NCBI GenBank assembly: GCA_964559455.1
Contig: CAZLHO010000057.1
Coordinates: 1 to 16,466, forward strand
Direction of reading: 5' to 3'
DNA length: 16,466 nt
From: CAZLHO01 sp964559455
Lineage (GTDB): Bacteria > Krumholzibacteriota > Krumholzibacteriia > LZORAL124-64-63
Shown here: positions 13,076 to 16,466 of the stretch, one piece after another
Position numbering within the stretch: position 1 is the stretch's first letter
How the letters are laid out: every line of letters begins with the position of its first letter
Notes under the pieces: generated by a model
Seen by the model: the letters and a program-made list of their open reading frames with translations, nothing else
Databases searched by the model: none
What the model was told of the DNA's origin: nothing
Translations under genes and position numbers: made by a program

Positions 13076-15154
13076 ATGTCCATGGCCAGGCCCTTCCGGT
13101 CGGTCGCCGCGCCGTTGCTGCTCTTGGCCGCCGCCGCGATCCTCGCCTCCTCCTCCGCTGCGATCGCCGCGGATTTCGACATCGAGACCTTCATCCAGGT
13201 GCCGACCCTCGGCGACCCCGTCCTCTCGCCGGACGGCGAGGCCTTCGTCTACGTGCGGACGCACCGGAACCTGGCCGAGGACGAGTACGTCCGGGAGCTC
13301 TGGTTCTGCCCGACCGATGGAGGAGAGTCCCGCCGCCTGAGCTTCGACGGGGCTTCAGTGCGCAACCTGGCCTGGCGCGCCGACGGCGCCCTGGGCTTCA
13401 TCGCCGGCCGCGGCGAGGATCCGCAGGTCTGGCTCAATCCCCTGGACGGCTCCGAGCCCCGGCGCATCACCGACATGGAGGGAGGCGTCGACGCCTTCTG
13501 GTGGTCGCCCGACGGCGCGCGGTTGGCCGTGCTGGCGGCTCCCGCCGCCGCCGAGGACGATGAAGAGGAAGAAGACGAGGACGGGGACTGGACCGTCTAC
13601 GACCGGCTGGAGCAGCCCGACGACTACGCCCAGCTCTGGATCGTGGCCGTCGCCGACGACGGCGCCGTCGACGAGGCGCCGCGCCAGCTCACCCACGCGC
13701 CGCTGCATCCTTACCACGTCGCCTGGTCGCCCGACGGCGGCACGCTGGCCCTGACCTACAACGCCCGCTTCTCGAGCCTGGTCGACGAGGACCAGCGCGT
13801 GGCGCTGATCGATGCGGCCACCGGCGCGATGACGCCTTTCACGGACGAGAACCGGCACAGCTCGCTGGCCGCCTTTTCTCCCGACGGGAAGAGGCTGGCC
13901 TACTACACCGACCGCGGCGTCGAGCTGCGGGCCTACATGAACCTGAAGGACCTGGTCGTGCGCGACCTCGCGGAAGGCGCGACGACCGTGTTGACCGGCG
14001 GCAGCGACATGGCGCTGGGCGGTGTCCTGGGCAATCCCGACACGGCTCCGGTCTGGTCCGCGGACGGCAAGGAACTCCTCGTGGCCGGCGCCGACCGGAC
14101 GACCCGCGACATCTATCGCGTGGACGCCCGCAAGGGCGGGCTGCGCAAGCTGACGGACCTGGCGGGCAACGTCGAGGGCTTCGACGCGGCCGCCGGGCGG
14201 CTGGTCTATCGCGAGACCGAGTCCCACCGCCCGGGCGCCATCTGGGTGCGCGGCACGGGCGGCCGGGGCGCGCCGCGCCGGCTGGTCGACGCGGACGGAG
14301 CCGTGGCGGAATTCGGGCTGCGGCCGCCGGAACTGCTGACCCTTCCCGGCCACGAGGGCGGCGAGGTGCAGGGCTTCCTCTTCCTGCCGCCCGGGGCCGA
14401 CAGGGCCGGAAGGCATCCGATGATCGTCGAGATGCACGGCGGCCCCTACTACCGCTACGGCAACGCCTGGAGCAACCGTTATCCCTGGCAGGTCCTGGCC
14501 CAGCGGGGCTACGCCGTCTTCATCGTGAACCCGCGCGGCGGCACCGGCTACGGCGTCGACTTCCTGCGCGGCGTCTACCGCAACTTCGGCACCGACGACT
14601 ACCGCGACATCATGGCGGCCGTCGACGCCCTGGTCGACGAGGGCGTGGCCGATCCGGACCGGCTGGGCTTCACCGGCTACAGCTACGGCGGCCTGATGAC
14701 CGACGTGGTGGTCAGCCGCACGACCCGCTTCAAGGCGGCGGTGTCGATCGCCGGGATCTGGAACTACGTCTCGGCGATGGGACAGAACAACCCCCAGCTC
14801 TTCATCGACTCCTACCGGCGGCCCTGGGACGAGGACCTGGCCCGGATGTGGGAGCATTCGCCGGCTTCGCGGGCGGCCGCCGTCCGCACCCCGACGCTGA
14901 TCATGCACGGCGAAGACGACACGGCCGTCGACCCCCGGCAGTCGATCGAGATGTTCGGCTACCTGCAGCTCAACGGCGTGCCCAGCCGGCTCGTGCTCTA
15001 CCCCGGCGAAGGCCACGGCATCAACACGCCCGAGCACATGCGGGACTACCTGACCCGGGAGCTGGCCTGGTTCGACCACTACCTGCTCGGCGACGAGGAG
15101 GCCGAGGGCGCCCTGCCTCCGGTTCCCGTCGAGCCGCCGCCCTCCGCGCGCTGA
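13076..15154 (+). CDS. Secreted S9 family peptidase (prolyl oligopeptidase / acylaminoacyl-peptidase type)
   Basis: A 692-residue serine peptidase with a signal peptide (hydrophobic 10-24, cleavage near AIA at 29-31), so it is periplasmic or secreted. The N-terminal half is a beta-propeller with TolB/PD40-like repeats (VLSPDGEAFVYV, WWSPDGARLAVLA, AWSPDGGTLALTY, AFSPDGKRLAYY, VWSADGKELLVAG). The C-terminal alpha/beta-hydrolase domain has the full triad: Ser536 in GYSYGG, Asp615 in MHGEDDTAV, and His647 in GEGHGIN. The oxyanion segment MHGGPYYRYGN and NPRGGTGYG are typical of S9. An acidic insert (EDDEEEEDEDGD, about 160-171) lies in the propeller. I chose ATG 13076 because of CGGAGG at 13066-13071. 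ATG 13082 is also possible; upstream extensions cross the preceding terminator. A TTTTAT at 12966-12971 may be its -10. It probably hydrolyses peptides; exact specificity is unknown. Confidence 0.93.
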   Translation: MSMARPFRSVAAPLLLLAAAAILASSSAAIAADFDIETFIQVPTLGDPVLSPDGEAFVYVRTHRNLAEDEYVRELWFCPTDGGESRRLSFDGASVRNLAWRADGALGFIAGRGEDPQVWLNPLDGSEPRRITDMEGGVDAFWWSPDGARLAVLAAPAAAEDDEEEEDEDGDWTVYDRLEQPDDYAQLWIVAVADDGAVDEAPRQLTHAPLHPYHVAWSPDGGTLALTYNARFSSLVDEDQRVALIDAATGAMTPFTDENRHSSLAAFSPDGKRLAYYTDRGVELRAYMNLKDLVVRDLAEGATTVLTGGSDMALGGVLGNPDTAPVWSADGKELLVAGADRTTRDIYRVDARKGGLRKLTDLAGNVEGFDAAAGRLVYRETESHRPGAIWVRGTGGRGAPRRLVDADGAVAEFGLRPPELLTLPGHEGGEVQGFLFLPPGADRAGRHPMIVEMHGGPYYRYGNAWSNRYPWQVLAQRGYAVFIVNPRGGTGYGVDFLRGVYRNFGTDDYRDIMAAVDALVDEGVADPDRLGFTGYSYGGLMTDVVVSRTTRFKAAVSIAGIWNYVSAMGQNNPQLFIDSYRRPWDEDLARMWEHSPASRAAAVRTPTLIMHGEDDTAVDPRQSIEMFGYLQLNGVPSRLVLYPGEGHGINTPEHMRDYLTRELAWFDHYLLGDEEAEGALPPVPVEPPPSAR

Positions 15155-15174
15155 GCGCGGCCGTTGACCGCTGG

Positions 15175-15211
15175 AAAAAGGCCCCGACGCCGCGGCGTCG
15201 GGGCCTTCTTT
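15175..15211. terminator. Bidirectional rho-independent terminator between convergent genes
   Basis: GGCCCCGACG (15180-15189) pairs with CGTCGGGGCC (15196-15205). It is flanked by AAAAA (15175-15179) on the left and TTCTTT (15206-15211) on the right, so a T-run follows the hairpin on either strand. It serves both the S9 peptidase (stop 15154) and the EEP lipoprotein (stop 15235). Confidence 0.9.
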
Positions 15212-15234
15212 ATGTGCGGGGCCGGCGGAACGGA

Positions 15235-16182
15235 TCAGCCGCCGTCCGCGGGCGTCAGCGGTAGGCGCACCGCCACGGGCCGATGGTCGGTGATCTCGCT
15301 CACGTACTGCGAGAGACCCTGGGGCAGCGACAGGTTCAGCGGGACCGTCATGACCATGGCTTCGGGATCGGCCAGGGCGGCGAAGAGCTCGTCGGTGACC
15401 AGGATGTGGTCGATATGGCTGGGCCAGAGGGGATAGGACCACTGGGATTCGCCGCCCTGCGCCAGGGGCATGTCGGCGAAGACGAACTCGGCCGGGGCTT
15501 CGAGCAGGGGCGTGAAGACGTTGCGCTCGGGAGCGTCGGTCAACTCGTCGTTCCAGTCGCCGACGACGATCACGCGGTCCATTGGACGATCGTTCCTGAT
15601 CCAGGCCGCCAGCTGCGTGCAGGCCGCCAGGCGGCGGGTCTCCTCGTCCCACGCGTCGCCGGCGTCGATGAAGCCGTCGCCGCAACATTTCAGGTGGTTG
15701 TTGACCACGAAGACGGACACGCCGCGCCACAGGCATTCCAGCACGAAGGGCGGGCGCGGGAAGGCCGGCTGGCCCAGGGGCAGCTCGTAGGCGTCGATCA
15801 CGGTCACGAAGGCGTCGTTGACGAGGAAGGCCAGGTTGTAGGAGTCGTGCGTGGTGCGCGCGCCGGTCCAGCCGGGCATGGCGTCGACCATGGCGTCGAA
15901 GTAGTAGGTGCGGTTGATCTCCTGCACCGCGACGATGTCCGCGGCCATGGCCTCGACGGCGTCGATGACGCGCTCGGACGTGATCGGGTTGTTCTTCGGG
16001 AACTCCTGCAGGTTCCAGGTGACGACCTCGAGGGCGTCGTCGGCGCCGAAGAGCTGCTCGGCGAAGATGTTCTCGCCGGGGGGAGGGGGGGTGACGGAGT
16101 CGGATCCGCCGCAGCCGCCGATTGCGAGCAGGACGGCCAGGGCGAGCAGTGCGGCGCGGGCCCTCGGGGCGTGGATTCTCAT
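15235..16182 (-). CDS. Endonuclease/exonuclease/phosphatase-fold lipoprotein
   Basis: A 315-residue lipoprotein with an EEP (DNase I-like) domain. The start at 16182 has GAGG seven bases upstream and begins a basic N-terminus. The signal ends in a lipobox, LLAIGGC, with Cys24 as the lipidation site, followed by a Gly/Ser and proline linker (SDSVTPPPPG). Catalytic residues of the fold are present: Asn57 (VVTWNLQEF), Glu88 (VAVQEI), Asn162/His163 (VNNHLK), Asp209 and Asn211 (VGDWND), and Asp299/His300 (ITDHRPV). Such proteins hydrolyse phosphodiester bonds in nucleic acids or lipids and need divalent metal. Being membrane-anchored outside the cytoplasm, a role in using extracellular DNA or another phosphodiester is plausible but unproven. 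Cys166-Cys167, right after the HLK motif, may form a disulfide with another Cys. An in-frame ATG at 16233 would spoil the signal peptide. Confidence 0.9.
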   Translation of the reverse strand: MRIHAPRARAALLALAVLLAIGGCGGSDSVTPPPPGENIFAEQLFGADDALEVVTWNLQEFPKNNPITSERVIDAVEAMAADIVAVQEINRTYYFDAMVDAMPGWTGARTTHDSYNLAFLVNDAFVTVIDAYELPLGQPAFPRPPFVLECLWRGVSVFVVNNHLKCCGDGFIDAGDAWDEETRRLAACTQLAAWIRNDRPMDRVIVVGDWNDELTDAPERNVFTPLLEAPAEFVFADMPLAQGGESQWSYPLWPSHIDHILVTDELFAALADPEAMVMTVPLNLSLPQGLSQYVSEITDHRPVAVRLPLTPADGG

Positions 16183-16250
16183 GCTGCGACCTCGAAAGGG
16201 GTGCGGGTTGGGGACACCGCGGATATCCGACAAAATTAATTCCCTGGAAC

Positions 16251-16275
16251 CCCTAAAGCCAGAAGGGCTTTCGGG
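16251..16275 (-). terminator. Possible terminator or processing hairpin after the small selenoprotein candidate
   Basis: AAAGCC (16255-16260) and GGCTTT (16266-16271) form a 6-bp stem with a 5-base loop; outer CCC/GGG pairs extend it past one mismatch. It lies 10 bases after the TAG at 16285 on the minus strand. The following bases are only mildly T-rich, so termination may be partial. Confidence 0.35.
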
Positions 16276-16284
16276 ATCGTCACG

Positions 16285-16466
16285 CTAGCGGCCTCGCCCG
16301 GAGGCCAGCAGCCACCCGACCAGCGATCCCCAGAGGATCGTCAGCGCGGGGCTGCCGGTGAGGGCTCAGGTGGCGCCCGAGCAGGCGCGCAGCCAGTGGA
16401 TCAGCCAGCCCCCGGCGGCTCCCGCCGTCACGGCCCCCGCCCGCAGGACAAACTTCTTGCGGAACA
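16285..16466 (-). CDS. Small DUF6132-like membrane protein with in-frame TGA (candidate selenoprotein), first base outside window
   Basis: Read on the minus strand from the window edge, the frame gives (M)FRKKFVLRAGAV, a Gly/Ala-rich helix ending GGWLIHWLRA, then Cys-Ser-Gly-Ala-Thr-[TGA]-Ala-Leu-Thr-Gly-Ser-Pro, a second helix (ALTILWGSLVGWLLA), a basic tail, and TAG at 16285-16287. The last two bases (16466-16465) read TG on this strand, so the start codon is probably ATG, GTG or TTG with its first base at 16467, giving about 60 residues. From memory, small two-helix DUF6132 proteins carry Cys-x-x-Gly-x-Cys-Pro-Ile-Thr-x-x-Pro at this spot. Here the TGA aligns with the second Cys. TGA is a normal stop in at least nine genes of this window, so a changed genetic code is unlikely. 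Alternatives are a nonsense-mutated pseudogene or an assembly error. Function of the family is unknown to me; a redox or metal role for the Cys/Sec pair is inference. Confidence 0.65.
16324..16357 (-). promoter_or_regulatory. Candidate bacterial SECIS region downstream of the TGA
   Basis: Two alternative hairpins lie in the mRNA right after the TGA. One is CGGCAGC/GCTGACG with one G-A mismatch and a CCCGC loop (16357 to 16339), its loop about 16 bases after the TGA. The other is a perfect CGATCC/GGATCG stem with a TCTGG loop (16340 to 16324), its loop about 32 bases after. Bacterial SECIS elements sit in this range, but neither loop clearly fits the usual G-near-start rule. Confidence 0.3.
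16366..16368 (-). other. In-frame TGA, candidate selenocysteine codon
   Basis: This TGA interrupts the 16285-16466 frame five residues after Cys (TGC, 16383-16381). Protein-like sequence matching the family pattern resumes directly after it. It is best read as Sec, less likely as a true stop. Confidence 0.6.

Noticed and set aside
13355..15736. A 793-codon minus-strand open frame
   Set aside because: It is antisense to the S9 peptidase, crosses a strong bidirectional terminator, and shows no family pattern.
16366..16368. TGA as evidence of an alternative genetic code
   Set aside because: At least nine other genes in the window end at TGA in sensible places.

Overview
The window is very GC-rich (about 70% by eye) DNA with compact bacterial genes and strong Shine-Dalgarno sites. 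TGA is used as an ordinary stop by at least nine genes. A complex I operon, several Sec-secreted or lipid-anchored proteins of unknown function, a secreted S9 peptidase, a PF17170-like beta-propeller and CG-rich single-helix proteins together suggest a Gram-negative from an uncultured high-GC lineage. My best guess is the FCB group (Krumholzibacteriota/Eisenbacteria type). That placement is an impression and was not tested.

Layout. 1-3952 (+): the 3' end of the nuo operon, with the end of nuoL, then complete nuoM and nuoN; these are the three antiporter-like proton-pumping membrane subunits of NADH:quinone oxidoreductase. 3953-4422: a 470-base gap with an AT-rich promoter island and a long leader hairpin. 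4423-5103 (+): a secreted protein of unknown function, closed by a strong terminator. 5242-6976 (+): two tandem paralogous single-helix membrane proteins of unknown function. 7002-7991 (-): a secreted beta-propeller protein. 8144-10463 (+): two different SAM methyltransferases followed by exonuclease III. 10567-11025 (+): a Bcp/PrxQ peroxiredoxin with its own likely promoter. 11951-11072 (-): a YbaK-type aminoacyl-tRNA deacylase followed by a small unknown protein. 12408-12875 (+): a small basic exported protein with a perfect terminator. 13076-15154 (+): a secreted S9 prolyl-oligopeptidase-type peptidase, which meets an endonuclease/exonuclease/phosphatase-fold lipoprotein (15235-16182, -) at a bidirectional terminator.

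The most notable item is at the right edge. On the minus strand (16285-16466) a tiny membrane protein reads through an in-frame TGA. That TGA lies where small DUF6132-like membrane proteins, as I recall them, carry the second cysteine of a Cys-x4-Cys motif, and the family-like sequence continues past it to a TAG stop. I read it as a candidate selenoprotein. Its first base lies just outside the window.

Apart from the nuo subunits, most neighbours look like independent housekeeping or envelope genes rather than one pathway. I saw no mobile element, CRISPR array, tRNA or rRNA.
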